Assembly (NCBI GenBank): GCA_027063225.1
Contig: JAMOSG010000008.1
Span: 1-60,858, forward strand
DNA length: 60,858 nucleotides
Origin: Helicobacteraceae bacterium
Lineage (GTDB): Bacteria > Campylobacterota > Campylobacteria > Campylobacterales > Sulfurimonadaceae
Direction of reading: 5' to 3'
Shown: piece by piece, positions 25,398 through 35,260 of the stretch
Position numbering within the stretch: the stretch's first letter is position 1
How the letters are laid out: the number at the start of each line of letters is the position of its first letter
Notes under the pieces: generated by a model
Databases searched by the model: none
What the model was told of the DNA's origin: nothing
Seen by the model: only the letters and a program-made list of their open reading frames with translations
Position numbers and translations under genes: made by a program

Positions 25398-26951
25398 ATG
25401 GTAGATCATATCTTATCAATTTTAATTTTCTTCCCTGCATTAGCAGGTATGTTTGGATTTATGATCAATAAAGATAGCATTCGTGCTTATGGTGTAGCGG
25501 TTGGTGTTATTGAATTCGCTCTCTCTTTATTGTTGTGGTTCTGGTTTGATGGTGGTGTTGCTGGTATGCAATTTATGGAACAAATTCCATTATTACCATC
25601 TTTTGGTATTAACTATATTTTAGGTGTTGATGGTATTTCATTATTTATCATTGTTCTTTCAGCATTTATTACAATGATTGGAATCGCATCTTTAACAGAG
25701 ACTCCTAATGTAAAAAATATGATTGTTACACTTCTATTTTTACAAATGACTATGGTTGGAGTTTTTTCTGCTCTTGATGGTATTGTATTTTATGTATTTT
25801 GGGAACTTTCTTTAGTACCAATGCTTTATATCATTGGTGCATGGGGTGGTCCTTTACGTATTTATGCATCAATTAAGTTTTTCCTTTATACGTTTGCTGG
25901 TTCACTTGTAATGCTTGTTGGTATGCTTTTTATGGCATATTTTTACTATCAAGCAACAGGCGAGTGGAGTTTTGCAATCTTAGATTGGTATAGACTTATT
26001 TTACCTGAGAACTTACAGCTATGGTTATTCTTAGCATTCTTCTTAGGTTTTGCTATTAAAGTTCCTATGTTTCCATTTCATACATGGTTACCATATGCAC
26101 ACGGTCAAGCACCAACTATTGGTTCTGTAATTCTGGCAGCAATCTTACTTAAAATGGGTACATATGCGTTTATCCGTTTCTCATTACCAATGTTCCCTGA
26201 TGCATCTGTTGCACTTATGACTCCAATTGCAATTATTGCAATTATTATGATTATCTATACTGCAATGGTTGCATTTGCACAAAAAGATGTGAAGCAAGTT
26301 GTTGCATACTCATCTATTTCACATATGGGTGTTATCATTATTGGTACTTTTGCATTAAATGTTGAAGGTATTTCAGGGTCTGTATTTTTAATGATTGCTC
26401 ACGGTGTTGTTTCAGGTGCACTTTTCTTACTTGTTGGTGTAATTTATGATAGACGTCATACAAAGCTTATGAGTGAATTTGGTGGTTTAGCACATGTAAT
26501 GCCAAGATATGCAACTATTTTTGGTTTAATGCTTATGGCTTCAGTTGGTCTTCCACTTACAATTAACTTTGTTGGGGAGTTTTTAAGTTTACTTGGTTTT
26601 TATCAACAATCTCATATCTTAACATTACTTGCAGGAACTGCAATTATTGTTGGTGCAATCTATATGCTTGCAGCATACAAAAAAATGTTCTTTGGTGATG
26701 TTACAAAAGAGGAAAATAAAAATTTACCAGATGTAAATAAAAGAGAGCTTTTAGCACTTATTCCATTAAGTATTATTACAATTTGGTTAGGGATTTATCC
26801 TAAACCAGTTTTAGAGCCAATTAATAAATCTGCAGAAGCTATTGTTCAGCTTATGCATGACAAATCAATTACAGATGAAGCTAAAATGAGAATTCCAAGC
26901 CCATTAAATAAAGCTCAAACTTCTCAAACTTCATCAGAGGGAGCACACTAA
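25398..26951 (+). CDS. nuoM: NADH-quinone oxidoreductase subunit M
   Basis: An antiporter-like proton-pumping membrane subunit of 517 residues. ELSLVPMLYIIGAWGG near residue 135 has the conserved Glu. HTWLPYAHGQAPTIGSVILA near residue 227 and SSISHMGV near 306 are typical. Its stop overlaps the nuoN start. Confidence 0.96.
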   Translation: MVDHILSILIFFPALAGMFGFMINKDSIRAYGVAVGVIEFALSLLLWFWFDGGVAGMQFMEQIPLLPSFGINYILGVDGISLFIIVLSAFITMIGIASLTETPNVKNMIVTLLFLQMTMVGVFSALDGIVFYVFWELSLVPMLYIIGAWGGPLRIYASIKFFLYTFAGSLVMLVGMLFMAYFYYQATGEWSFAILDWYRLILPENLQLWLFLAFFLGFAIKVPMFPFHTWLPYAHGQAPTIGSVILAAILLKMGTYAFIRFSLPMFPDASVALMTPIAIIAIIMIIYTAMVAFAQKDVKQVVAYSSISHMGVIIIGTFALNVEGISGSVFLMIAHGVVSGALFLLVGVIYDRRHTKLMSEFGGLAHVMPRYATIFGLMLMASVGLPLTINFVGEFLSLLGFYQQSHILTLLAGTAIIVGAIYMLAAYKKMFFGDVTKEENKNLPDVNKRELLALIPLSIITIWLGIYPKPVLEPINKSAEAIVQLMHDKSITDEAKMRIPSPLNKAQTSQTSSEGAH

Positions 26952-28459
26952 TGTTAGAGCCAATAAATGTTTCAATGGAGTCATTAAATGTAATGACTCT
27001 AGCACCAATGCTTATTCCTGTAATTGGTGCGCTTTTTATCTTAGTGGTTGATCTATTTAAAAGCAATTTAGATAAGACTCTTTATGTTGTTCTTAGTTTA
27101 CTTTTCTTATTAATCGACTTTGGAGCATTAGTAGATTCTTCTGGTCTATTTATGCAAAATGGTACTCTTATGGGTATGTTTGATGTAATGCTTATTGATG
27201 GTTTAGCAATCCTTTCACAATTTATTATTGTGGGAGCTTCTATGCTGTTTATTCCACTTGCATTAACAAATAAGCGTTTCCATGAGTTTTCATATCCTGA
27301 ATTTTTTGCACTTTTCTTATTTATGATTAGTGGTTTCCAATTTATGGTTGCAACAGATAATTTAATTCTTATCTTTGTTGGACTTGAGACTGCTTCACTT
27401 GCACTTTACACATTAATTGCAATGCATAACCGTGTAAAATCTTTTGAAGCTGCTGTAAAATACTTCACAATGGGTGCATTAGCAGCAGGTTTTTATAGCT
27501 TTGGTGCAATGATTTTTTATGCACTTACTGGTTCTGTTGAGATTGGTCAAATCGCAACAACATTAGCAGGTAATGGTTATGCAGATTTAGGTTTTGTACT
27601 TGTTGCAGTAACTTTCTTACTTGCATCATTTAGTTTTAAACTTTCTCTTGTTCCGTTCCATACATGGGCACCAGATGTTTATGAAGGAAGTTCAGCTGCA
27701 ATGGCAGGTTATATGTCTATTGTTCCAAAGATTGCTGCATTTGTAGTTGCAATGCGTCTTTTTGAATTTTTAATTCATAGTGGTGTTGTTTGGTTAGAGG
27801 TTGTACTTTATATTTTAGTTGTTGTAACAATGACAGCAGCAAATATTTGGGCACTTGTACAAACTGATGTTAAGCGTATGCTTGCGTACTCTTCTGTTTC
27901 ACATGCTGGTTTTGTAATGGCAGCTATTTTAATTGGAAGTACACAAGCAAACAGTGCTCTTTTCTTATACTGGGTACTTTTTAGTTTTACTAACCTTGGT
28001 TCATTTAGTATGCTTTGGATTTCACGTCAGAAAAAACTTCCAGATCATCAATCAAGTGATCATAGTTATGATAAGTTTGCAGGAATGATCCATACTGCTC
28101 CAATTGCAGCTACTAGTATGGCACTATTTATGTTAAGTTTAGCAGGTCTTCCACCGTTTGCACTTTTCTGGGGTAAAATGTATATGATTAGTTCAGCTGT
28201 AACAAGTGGTTATACTGTTTTAGCACTTATTATGGCACTTAACTCTGCGATTGCAGGTTACTACTACTTAAAACTTATTGTTTATATGTTTATGAAAGAA
28301 CCAGTAGTAGATAATGATGGAACTGTGTATGCATCAAATGCTACACTTGCGCTTCGTTTTATTATTGGATTTGCAGCAATTGCAACAATTTTTGCATTTG
28401 CAGTACTTAATCCAACTTTAGAGTTTATTACATCATTTGTTTATAACAGTGGTTATTAA
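26951..28459 (+). CDS. nuoN: NADH-quinone oxidoreductase subunit N
   Basis: The third antiporter-like subunit, 502 residues with about 14 helices. GLETASLALYTLIA near residue 146, HTWAPDVYEGSSA near 236 and SSVSHAGFVM near 314 are family motifs. It is the last structural gene of the complex I cluster and is followed, 24 bases later, by the pflA-like gene. Confidence 0.96.
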   Translation: MLEPINVSMESLNVMTLAPMLIPVIGALFILVVDLFKSNLDKTLYVVLSLLFLLIDFGALVDSSGLFMQNGTLMGMFDVMLIDGLAILSQFIIVGASMLFIPLALTNKRFHEFSYPEFFALFLFMISGFQFMVATDNLILIFVGLETASLALYTLIAMHNRVKSFEAAVKYFTMGALAAGFYSFGAMIFYALTGSVEIGQIATTLAGNGYADLGFVLVAVTFLLASFSFKLSLVPFHTWAPDVYEGSSAAMAGYMSIVPKIAAFVVAMRLFEFLIHSGVVWLEVVLYILVVVTMTAANIWALVQTDVKRMLAYSSVSHAGFVMAAILIGSTQANSALFLYWVLFSFTNLGSFSMLWISRQKKLPDHQSSDHSYDKFAGMIHTAPIAATSMALFMLSLAGLPPFALFWGKMYMISSAVTSGYTVLALIMALNSAIAGYYYLKLIVYMFMKEPVVDNDGTVYASNATLALRFIIGFAAIATIFAFAVLNPTLEFITSFVYNSGY

Positions 28460-28483
28460 GCCCTCACTTTAGGAGATAAAGGA

Positions 28484-30844
28484 GTGTTAAAAAAGTTTTT
28501 ACTCTTTTGTCTTCTTTACTCCTCCTCTTCTGTTGCACTTGAAATCTCTTTAGAGAGTGCAAGAGAGGAGAACCAATTTTTTTCCCTTTTACATCTTAAA
28601 AATCCTACAAACTTTCTTTGTCAAGAAGAAAAAAATGAATTTGGAGATGTTACAAAGATTATTTGTGCATTTACAAAAAAGCCACCTCAAAAATTAAAAC
28701 CTCTAACAAATGAGTTTTTTACTGTTGAGAGTTTTATTCAAAAAAATACTTTTTTTCTTCTAGTTAAACCTTTAGCTAAAATGAAACTTGTGCCAATCCC
28801 TTTTGATTTAGTGCAAGATGGGACTGTGTATAGTGCAGATGTTGAATTGTGTAATTATTGGGTGGTTGTTGGATATAAAACGAAGTTACCACTTATTTAC
28901 CAAGATAAACCTCAAGAGAAAGGGATAAACTTTCCCTTTACAATGGAACAAGACACTCTTCCTTTTGTTGGTGGATTAGATATAAAAGGAAATCCTGTAC
29001 ATATTAAAAAAGTGCAAGATGTTACAGATTATCTTAAAATTAAAAAGGCGTATGCAGCAAAAGAGTACACTAAAGCATTAGAGCTTATAGATACTATTTT
29101 ATATGAGTATCCAAATTCCCTTTTTAGAGCTGAATTACTTTATTATAAAATTTTAGTTTATTCAAAACTAAAAGATTACGATAGCGTACTTGAGTTTTCA
29201 AAAGAGTTTTTACAAGAGTACTCTTCAGACGAGAATATTCCAGAAGTGTTGGCCCTAACAGCAAATGCTTATGCAAAAAATGGTTTAAATATTGATGCAG
29301 ATTATTTTTTTGATAGACTCTTTAGTGAACATGCAGACTCTGTTTATGCACAGTGGGGTTACATTTACAAAGGGGAGATGTTAGAGAGTGGTGGAGCTGC
29401 GAAAAAAGCTGTGAAATTTTACTTAAAAGCTCTGAATACAACAAGTGATATTGATGTTGCAGTTATGGCAGCATTTCGTTTAGCACAGTATTATTTAAAT
29501 AAGTCTAATTATGCAAAAGCATCTGAATATTTAGAAAAAATTGTAAAAGTAAAACCTCAATCTTTTATGGAACATAAAAAGACAACTATTGAGATTATGG
29601 ATAATTTTGCACAAGAGTGGCACTACCAAACTGCTATAGATTTAGCAAAAAGTTTACTAGATTTTATGGATAAAAAAGATGATGGTTACGAAAAACTTTT
29701 ACGTAACTACGCTTTATGGCTTACAAAAACAAAACATAAAAAAGAGGCTCTCAATGCTCTTAATAGATATTTAAAAGAGTTTAAATATGGGGATTATGTA
29801 GATGAAATTCAAGTTGCTAAAGATGAACTTTTCTTTGATTTGGTAGATGAAAATAAAACAAAAAGAATAGAGCAATACAATAAGCTTATAGAAGATTATG
29901 AGGGTGATGATATTGCTAAACGTGCTATTTATGAAAAGGCTAAACTTCTTTTAGAAGAGAAAAAATATCAAGATGTTTTAGCTCTTGAAGATGAGTTAAA
30001 CAGTTTAGATATTGAAAAATATGATGATGCAAAACAACTTGTAATAGATGCTGCAAAAGGTTTAGCATTAAAAGATTTAGCAAATAAAGAGTGCAAAAAA
30101 ACATTGGCTCTATTTTATGATTATGAATTAACTTTAGAGCAAAAATATGATGATGCATTGTATAAATGTGCTTTTAAAGAGGCAGATTATAAGCTTGCTT
30201 CATCTTTGGTTCAAAATCATTTAAAAATCAAAGATTTAGAACAACGTAAAATATGGATAATGCGTTATATTAAAGTTTTATTTGCACAAAATAAGTATAA
30301 AAAGCTTGTTTTAGTAGCAAAAGATTTACTTACATTGGTAGATAATGATAAAAAATATAAAGAGGTGTATAGATACCTTTTTGATAGCTACAAAGAGCTT
30401 GAAAATCAAGCAGGAATGATAGAGAGTATTGCAAAGATTGAAGAGTATTTTGGACATCTGTATGCTGATATTGAACGTTATGTGGATATGATAGATATTG
30501 GTGTTGCCAATAAAGATAATGGAATGATTATTAAATATGGCAAGATTGTAAGAGAACTACAAGCAAAAACAAATACATATCTTCAAAGCCCTTATGTTGA
30601 GTTTAGTTTGTATCAAGCGTATATAGAATTGGAAGATTACAACAAAGCGTTGGATGTAATAAAATCTTTAGATAGTGTGGATTCTTTAACAAACACTCAA
30701 AGAGCAAGACAAAAATATCTTTTAGGTAGTGTGTATAACAAATTATGGAGAGATGAGGAAGCAAAAAGAGCTTATGAAGAAGCTATAAAAGCAGATAAAA
30801 ACAGCCCTTGGGCAAAGCTCGCCCAAAGTGCAAAAACTATTTAA
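28484..30844 (+). CDS. pflA: PflA-like TPR protein of the flagellar motor
   Basis: A 786-residue exported protein starting at GTG behind an AAAGGAG site. A signal peptide covers about residues 1-18 (KKFLLFCLLYSSSSVA). Residues 20-180 form a beta-rich N-terminal region. From about 185 to the end the sequence is a long array of TPR-like helical repeats (for example AYAAKEYTKALELIDTILYE). In Campylobacter jejuni the gene after nuoN is pflA (paralysed flagella A), of nearly the same length, whose product scaffolds stator units in the periplasmic motor discs. The assignment rests on this shared position, length and domain layout. A short flagellar connection to nuo transcription is possible. Confidence 0.82.
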   Translation: MLKKFLLFCLLYSSSSVALEISLESAREENQFFSLLHLKNPTNFLCQEEKNEFGDVTKIICAFTKKPPQKLKPLTNEFFTVESFIQKNTFFLLVKPLAKMKLVPIPFDLVQDGTVYSADVELCNYWVVVGYKTKLPLIYQDKPQEKGINFPFTMEQDTLPFVGGLDIKGNPVHIKKVQDVTDYLKIKKAYAAKEYTKALELIDTILYEYPNSLFRAELLYYKILVYSKLKDYDSVLEFSKEFLQEYSSDENIPEVLALTANAYAKNGLNIDADYFFDRLFSEHADSVYAQWGYIYKGEMLESGGAAKKAVKFYLKALNTTSDIDVAVMAAFRLAQYYLNKSNYAKASEYLEKIVKVKPQSFMEHKKTTIEIMDNFAQEWHYQTAIDLAKSLLDFMDKKDDGYEKLLRNYALWLTKTKHKKEALNALNRYLKEFKYGDYVDEIQVAKDELFFDLVDENKTKRIEQYNKLIEDYEGDDIAKRAIYEKAKLLLEEKKYQDVLALEDELNSLDIEKYDDAKQLVIDAAKGLALKDLANKECKKTLALFYDYELTLEQKYDDALYKCAFKEADYKLASSLVQNHLKIKDLEQRKIWIMRYIKVLFAQNKYKKLVLVAKDLLTLVDNDKKYKEVYRYLFDSYKELENQAGMIESIAKIEEYFGHLYADIERYVDMIDIGVANKDNGMIIKYGKIVRELQAKTNTYLQSPYVEFSLYQAYIELEDYNKALDVIKSLDSVDSLTNTQRARQKYLLGSVYNKLWRDEEAKRAYEEAIKADKNSPWAKLAQSAKTI

Positions 30845-30851
30845 AATAGTA

Positions 30852-32462
30852 TTAATATCTTAAGACAACCGCAGCACCAAGTGCTAGTTGATAGATAATT
30901 TGTGTAATATCTTTTACAACTTGTAAGTATTTTGTATCGACACGACCAAGAACTAAAATTGAATCTCCTGGTTCAATTTTATAATCCTCTTTAAAAAATG
31001 CTGTGTCATCATAAGTGTGAACTTCTCCACTTTTTTTGATAATAAGAACCTGCTCTTGATTTGCACGGAAACTATATCCACCACACGATTGAATATAATC
31101 CTCAAAAGTTAAATTTTCTACATATGTTTGTGCACTAGGAAGCATAACTTCCCCCTGAATAACAACCATATTGTTCTTTTTAGGGATGTAGATTTTATCT
31201 CCATCTTCTAAGTAGATTTGAGAGAGGTTTGTATCTTTGTTTATAATAACTTGCCCCTTTGGTTGTACCTCTCTTGCACGTTGAATAAAGTTTTGTACAA
31301 GTGCAGCTTCTTGTTTACGTATAGTTGCTTCTTCTACTGTGTAAGACCCTGCAGTAAGTGTTTTTGCTTCAAGGTCGTTTAGTTGTGCATCTAAAAGTTT
31401 TTTTTGTTCTGCTGCAATACTTTTTCTAAAAAGCTGAAAAGAGCTTGGGTCTGACATTGGTGTAAATTTTATTTTGTCAAATACCTCTTTTAAAGATGTT
31501 CCTTTTTTTACAACAAGGTTATGAATATTGGCATGTTCACCTGTGATCTCTATAGCGATATCTTTTGGGTTATGATCTGGAATAAAATTGATTGTTTCAC
31601 CACTGTGAATTTGTAAGTTCATATTGTCTTTTATAGTATAAATAGCAACACTTTGTTCATTGTCTTGGTTGTAGCTTGTTACAGTAAAATTTGTTAATGT
31701 TGGATTTGGAAGTACCGCTTTTAAAACATCTTTAAGTGCTATACTTTTCCCTTTTAGTTCAAATCTGTAGGGGCGTTTTACATCTCCTGTAATCTCTATG
31801 TAGTCTTTTACACTTTCAACTACAATTACATCTCCCATATGAAACTGAAAAAGTTTTAGTGAACCACTGAGTAAAAAGTTGTAAAGATCTGCACGATACA
31901 CCTCTTTGTTTTGACGAAGTACTTTGATGTTTCTGTAGCTTCCACTTTTGGCATTTATACCTTTTGCTTTGTCAATATACTGAATAATAGAGTCAGATGA
32001 AAGACCCTCATAAAGTCCTGGTTTATTTACCGCACCAGTTACAAAAATACTTACAGGCTGATAGGAATTTAAGTCTGCGTAAACAAAGACACTCTCTTTA
32101 AAAATATTTTTTACAGCATTTTGAATAGTTTGACTTAGTTGATTGTTTTTAATGCCAGCTACATGGATTGTTCCCACTTTTGGAACAAAGATATTTCCTT
32201 GGGAATCAACACTTATGCGAGTGTTGAACTCAAATGCACCCCATAGTTGTAGGTTTATGGTATCTCCAATACTTATGAGGTAATCTGGGTTGTATCTGTA
32301 TTGTTTATTTTGTGAAAAACTACCATTAAAAAGGTTGTATCCAAATACTTGCACACTCTCTTGTTGAGTGGGAGTATCTGTGTTTGTATCTGTTACACCT
32401 GAGAGTTCAACTCCTAAGAGTTTTAAAGTGAGTAAAAAAGAGATGAGTATATATTTTAACAT
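30852..32462 (-). CDS. kpsD: Capsule export outer-membrane protein KpsD
   Basis: A 536-residue polysaccharide export protein, last gene of the kpsT-kpsE-kpsD run. It has a signal peptide (KYILISFLLTLKLLGVELSG), the poly-export domain (YLISIGDTINLQLWGAFEF near residue 45) and several SLBB-type beta-grasp repeats (IFVTGAVNKPGLYEG, IEITGDVKRPYRFELKG, MVVIQGEVMLPSAQTYV). It has no lipobox, as expected for KpsD rather than Wza. It would form the periplasmic/outer-membrane conduit for capsule chains. Its end is 8 bases from the converging pflA. Confidence 0.9.
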   Translation of the reverse strand: MLKYILISFLLTLKLLGVELSGVTDTNTDTPTQQESVQVFGYNLFNGSFSQNKQYRYNPDYLISIGDTINLQLWGAFEFNTRISVDSQGNIFVPKVGTIHVAGIKNNQLSQTIQNAVKNIFKESVFVYADLNSYQPVSIFVTGAVNKPGLYEGLSSDSIIQYIDKAKGINAKSGSYRNIKVLRQNKEVYRADLYNFLLSGSLKLFQFHMGDVIVVESVKDYIEITGDVKRPYRFELKGKSIALKDVLKAVLPNPTLTNFTVTSYNQDNEQSVAIYTIKDNMNLQIHSGETINFIPDHNPKDIAIEITGEHANIHNLVVKKGTSLKEVFDKIKFTPMSDPSSFQLFRKSIAAEQKKLLDAQLNDLEAKTLTAGSYTVEEATIRKQEAALVQNFIQRAREVQPKGQVIINKDTNLSQIYLEDGDKIYIPKKNNMVVIQGEVMLPSAQTYVENLTFEDYIQSCGGYSFRANQEQVLIIKKSGEVHTYDDTAFFKEDYKIEPGDSILVLGRVDTKYLQVVKDITQIIYQLALGAAVVLRY

Positions 32463-32464
32463 TT

Positions 32465-33652
32465 TTATTCCTTATGATCTTTAATAATAGCAAGTAGCAT
32501 AGAAAAAATTCCATACATTAAGAGTATAACCATTGTAAGTGTTATAAAATCTTTTGGTTTGTTTGGATAAGTGTAACCATCTGGAAGGTTTGGCTGACTT
32601 ACAATACTTAATGTTTTTGCTGCTTTTATTGCATCTAGTTTTGTTGTTTCTAACTCTACTAAACTTGTTTTATAAACTTCAACAGCAAATTCAAATTGTA
32701 GTTTTAATTTTTCGTATTGAAATAAGATACTATTGAGTCTGTTTTTGTCGTTACCAGTGAGCCCTTTTTTTGCTTTTGCTAAAGATTTTTCTATCTCTTG
32801 AATCTCTGTTTTTAATTTTTTTAGTTCGTAGTTGTCTGGGTTAAGGTAAGCACTTTTTGTTTTATACTCTATGCGTTTTTGTGTTAAAGATGTTTCGAGC
32901 TCTGCAATAATAGAGATAGAAGTAGATGCTTCTGCTTTTGGGTCTAAAAGGAGGTGGTCATTTTGGTATTTTTCTAAAATAGCAGAAGCTTTTTCCATTT
33001 TTTCTTTATTTTTTTTGTGTTCAAGTTCCACAAACTTGAGTCTTTTTTGTGCTTTTTTTCTGTTAAATTCATTGAGTGCAAATTCTGCTTGAGAAATAAG
33101 ATAGTTCAATATCTCTTGCGCTTTTTTTGGATTTGTATCTAAAAAAGATATATGTAAAATAGAGGAGATCTCATCATACTCTATAAGGAGATTTTTATGG
33201 TAAAACTCTAAAATCTCTTCCATTTTTACATCTTGAGGTAATCTTTGTATAAAGTCTATTGCATCACTTTTGTAGTGTTGAATAAGGTGGAACTTTTTGT
33301 CAAGTTTTAAAAAGATATCGAGTGAATTAAGGTATTCCTCCACAACCATAGAGTCTTGGTGTTGCGAACCTGAACTAGCACCCAAAAGTGATAATCCTAA
33401 ACTACTAACAGGAGAACTTTGACTTAAGTCTCTTACCATAATAGCAGCTTTAGATTCGTAAAGTTCAGACTTTATAAACATAATATAGATAAAAGATAGA
33501 AGAAAAACTGTTAAGAAAAATGCTCTAATTTTAAATGTTTCATACTTTTTGCTTAGTTGTATGTATGTTATTTTGTCATTTTTGAGTGTTTCGTAGTTGC
33601 CTTGAGGGTTTATTTTTTTAAACCAGTATGACAGAATTGTTTTTTTTACCAT
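32465..33652 (-). CDS. kpsE: Capsule export inner-membrane adaptor KpsE
   Basis: A 395-residue member of the polysaccharide co-polymerase (PCP-3) family, anchored by a helix near residues 43-62 and another near the C-terminus. A long coiled-coil periplasmic region lies around residues 190-310 (KRLKFVELEHKKNKEKMEKA). It links the KpsMT transporter to KpsD. It ends three bases before kpsD starts, so the genes are co-transcribed. Confidence 0.88.
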   Translation of the reverse strand: MVKKTILSYWFKKINPQGNYETLKNDKITYIQLSKKYETFKIRAFFLTVFLLSFIYIMFIKSELYESKAAIMVRDLSQSSPVSSLGLSLLGASSGSQHQDSMVVEEYLNSLDIFLKLDKKFHLIQHYKSDAIDFIQRLPQDVKMEEILEFYHKNLLIEYDEISSILHISFLDTNPKKAQEILNYLISQAEFALNEFNRKKAQKRLKFVELEHKKNKEKMEKASAILEKYQNDHLLLDPKAEASTSISIIAELETSLTQKRIEYKTKSAYLNPDNYELKKLKTEIQEIEKSLAKAKKGLTGNDKNRLNSILFQYEKLKLQFEFAVEVYKTSLVELETTKLDAIKAAKTLSIVSQPNLPDGYTYPNKPKDFITLTMVILLMYGIFSMLLAIIKDHKE

Positions 33653-33662
33653 ATTGCTCTCT

Positions 33663-34331
33663 TTATTTTTGTTTGTTTATAGCATCATAAACTGCTATTG
33701 CTTCGTTAATATCTTCATAATAGGTCATATTGCCATCATTGACAACAATGCCAGAATCGCATATCTCTTTAAGGGTTGGCATAGAATGGCTTACAAGTAA
33801 AACATTGCAGTTTTCTATTTTTTTCTTTAGTGCGTTTTTTGACTTTACTTGAAAGTTTTTGTCCCCAACTGAAAGGGTTTCATCGATGATGAGATAGTCA
33901 AAATCAAAAAATAAACTTAGCCCAAAACTTAAACGTGATTTCATACCACTTGAGTAAATTTTTATAGGCATATCGAAATAATCTCCAAGCTCACTAAACT
34001 CTTTTACTGATTCTATGGCTTGTTGTATTTCATACTCACTTTTACCATAAATGCGACAAACAAATTTAACATTTTGACGCCCTGTCATAGAACCTTGAAA
34101 ACCACCTGCAAGTCCCATAGGCCAAGAGAAAGTTTTGTCTGAATGGATTGTTCCAGAGTTTGGAAAATCTATGCCACCCAACATTCGAAGTAGGGTAGAT
34201 TTACCAGCACCATTTCGCCCTAAAATACCAACATTGGTATGTGTTGGTATAATCTGGCTTACATCATTTAAGATATATTTCTTACCCCTTGATGTTTTGT
34301 AGTATTTTGTTACATTTCTAAGTTCTATCAA
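33663..34331 (-). CDS. kpsT: Capsule ABC transporter ATP-binding protein KpsT
   Basis: A 222-residue ATPase with Walker A GRNGAGKST, the signature YSSGMKSRL, Walker B YLIIDETLS and the KpsT-type SVGD motif. It powers export of lipid-linked capsule through KpsM. The start appears to be TTG at 34331 (TTG ATA GAA); no ATG lies in frame upstream. A TATAAT box on the minus strand at 34361-34366 lies directly upstream, between kpsM and kpsT. Confidence 0.93.
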   Translation of the reverse strand: MIELRNVTKYYKTSRGKKYILNDVSQIIPTHTNVGILGRNGAGKSTLLRMLGGIDFPNSGTIHSDKTFSWPMGLAGGFQGSMTGRQNVKFVCRIYGKSEYEIQQAIESVKEFSELGDYFDMPIKIYSSGMKSRLSFGLSLFFDFDYLIIDETLSVGDKNFQVKSKNALKKKIENCNVLLVSHSMPTLKEICDSGIVVNDGNMTYYEDINEAIAVYDAINKQK

Positions 34332-34360
34332 AATTTTACTCTTTTAGTACTATTTTTTTA

Positions 34361-34366
34361 ATTATA
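34361..34366 (-). promoter_or_regulatory. -10 box upstream of kpsT
   Basis: TATAAT in GGTATAATTA on the minus strand, in the 40-base kpsM-kpsT gap. Its strength suggests that kpsTED can be transcribed without kpsM. Confidence 0.45.
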
Positions 34367-34371
34367 CCATA

Positions 34372-35154
34372 CTACTTTGACGCAATAATTTTCTTTTCAG
34401 CTTTTGTGTAAAAATAAAGCCCTAAAAAAAGTGGAATAAACGTCCAGTAAAAGATGTATTCATAATCTACATAGTTTGTATGTAACTTACTAAAATAACT
34501 ACCATGAATAAGCTCCAAAAAATGTGCTAAAGGGTTGTACAAAATAATCTCTCTTAGTACAGGGGGTAAAGAATCTACCGTGTACATAATAGCAGAGACA
34601 AACATCATAGGAGTTATAATGACATCTACAATTTTTGAAAAAGTTTCATAAAAAGTACCAACCACAGCTGTAAAAAGTCCTATGGCAAACCCAAAAAGTG
34701 CTAACCAAAACACACCAAGCATAACCATGTTAAAATCTTTTATGGAAACATCTAAATCTATGTAGAGTGCAATAGCTAAAAAAACAAGTGTTGCCATAGC
34801 ACTTACTAAAATTTCTATAAGAAAACGTGTTATGATGGTGTCTATGGGTTTTACTTGTTTGTAGTTAAACAAAGCGGTGTTTGCACTAAAAGCACCCATA
34901 GATTTTTTTACTATGTTTTTCCACATAAAAAAAGCTAAAAAGCCAGTAGCTAAAAAAACAGGAAACTCAATACCAGGCATAGAATGCTCAGAGATGGCAG
35001 ACTTAAGCCCTGCAAAAATAAGCACCATAAACATGGCATCAAACAACGCCCAAAAATACCCTAAACGCTTACTTCCAAAACGGGTTTGGATTTCACGTAG
35101 AAAGAGTGCTAAAATAACGGAAGAAAATATTTGAAGTGAGTTTCTTTTTAACAT
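34372..35154 (-). CDS. kpsM: Capsule ABC transporter permease KpsM
   Basis: A 260-residue ABC-2-type permease with six predicted helices. LREIQTRFGSKRLGYFWAL near residue 20 and the late YNPLAHFLELIHGSYF are typical of capsule and O-antigen exporters. It forms the inner-membrane channel with KpsT. It is divergent from the biosynthesis gene at 35261, so export and synthesis genes share one regulatory region. Confidence 0.92.
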   Translation of the reverse strand: MLKRNSLQIFSSVILALFLREIQTRFGSKRLGYFWALFDAMFMVLIFAGLKSAISEHSMPGIEFPVFLATGFLAFFMWKNIVKKSMGAFSANTALFNYKQVKPIDTIITRFLIEILVSAMATLVFLAIALYIDLDVSIKDFNMVMLGVFWLALFGFAIGLFTAVVGTFYETFSKIVDVIITPMMFVSAIMYTVDSLPPVLREIILYNPLAHFLELIHGSYFSKLHTNYVDYEYIFYWTFIPLFLGLYFYTKAEKKIIASK

Positions 35155-35210
35155 AAGTGGTATTTTAGCATAAGTTATAGACCTTAGTTTAAATATATAT
35201 ATAAAAATGT

Positions 35211-35216
35211 TATAAT
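35211..35216 (+). promoter_or_regulatory. -10 box for the capsule biosynthesis operon
   Basis: TATAAT in TGTTATAATACT, 45 bases before the ATG at 35261, preceded by alternating AT sequence. A CTGGAG ribosome site lies before the start. Confidence 0.55.
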
Positions 35217-35260
35217 ACTTTCGTTTTTTTCACTAATCGTCAAAAACTGGAGTAAATCAT

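Noticed and set aside
30841-30855. ACTATTTAAAATAGT palindrome between pflA and kpsD
   Set aside because: The stem is only five pairs of AT-rich sequence without a T-run. It may help stop transcription but is too weak to call.
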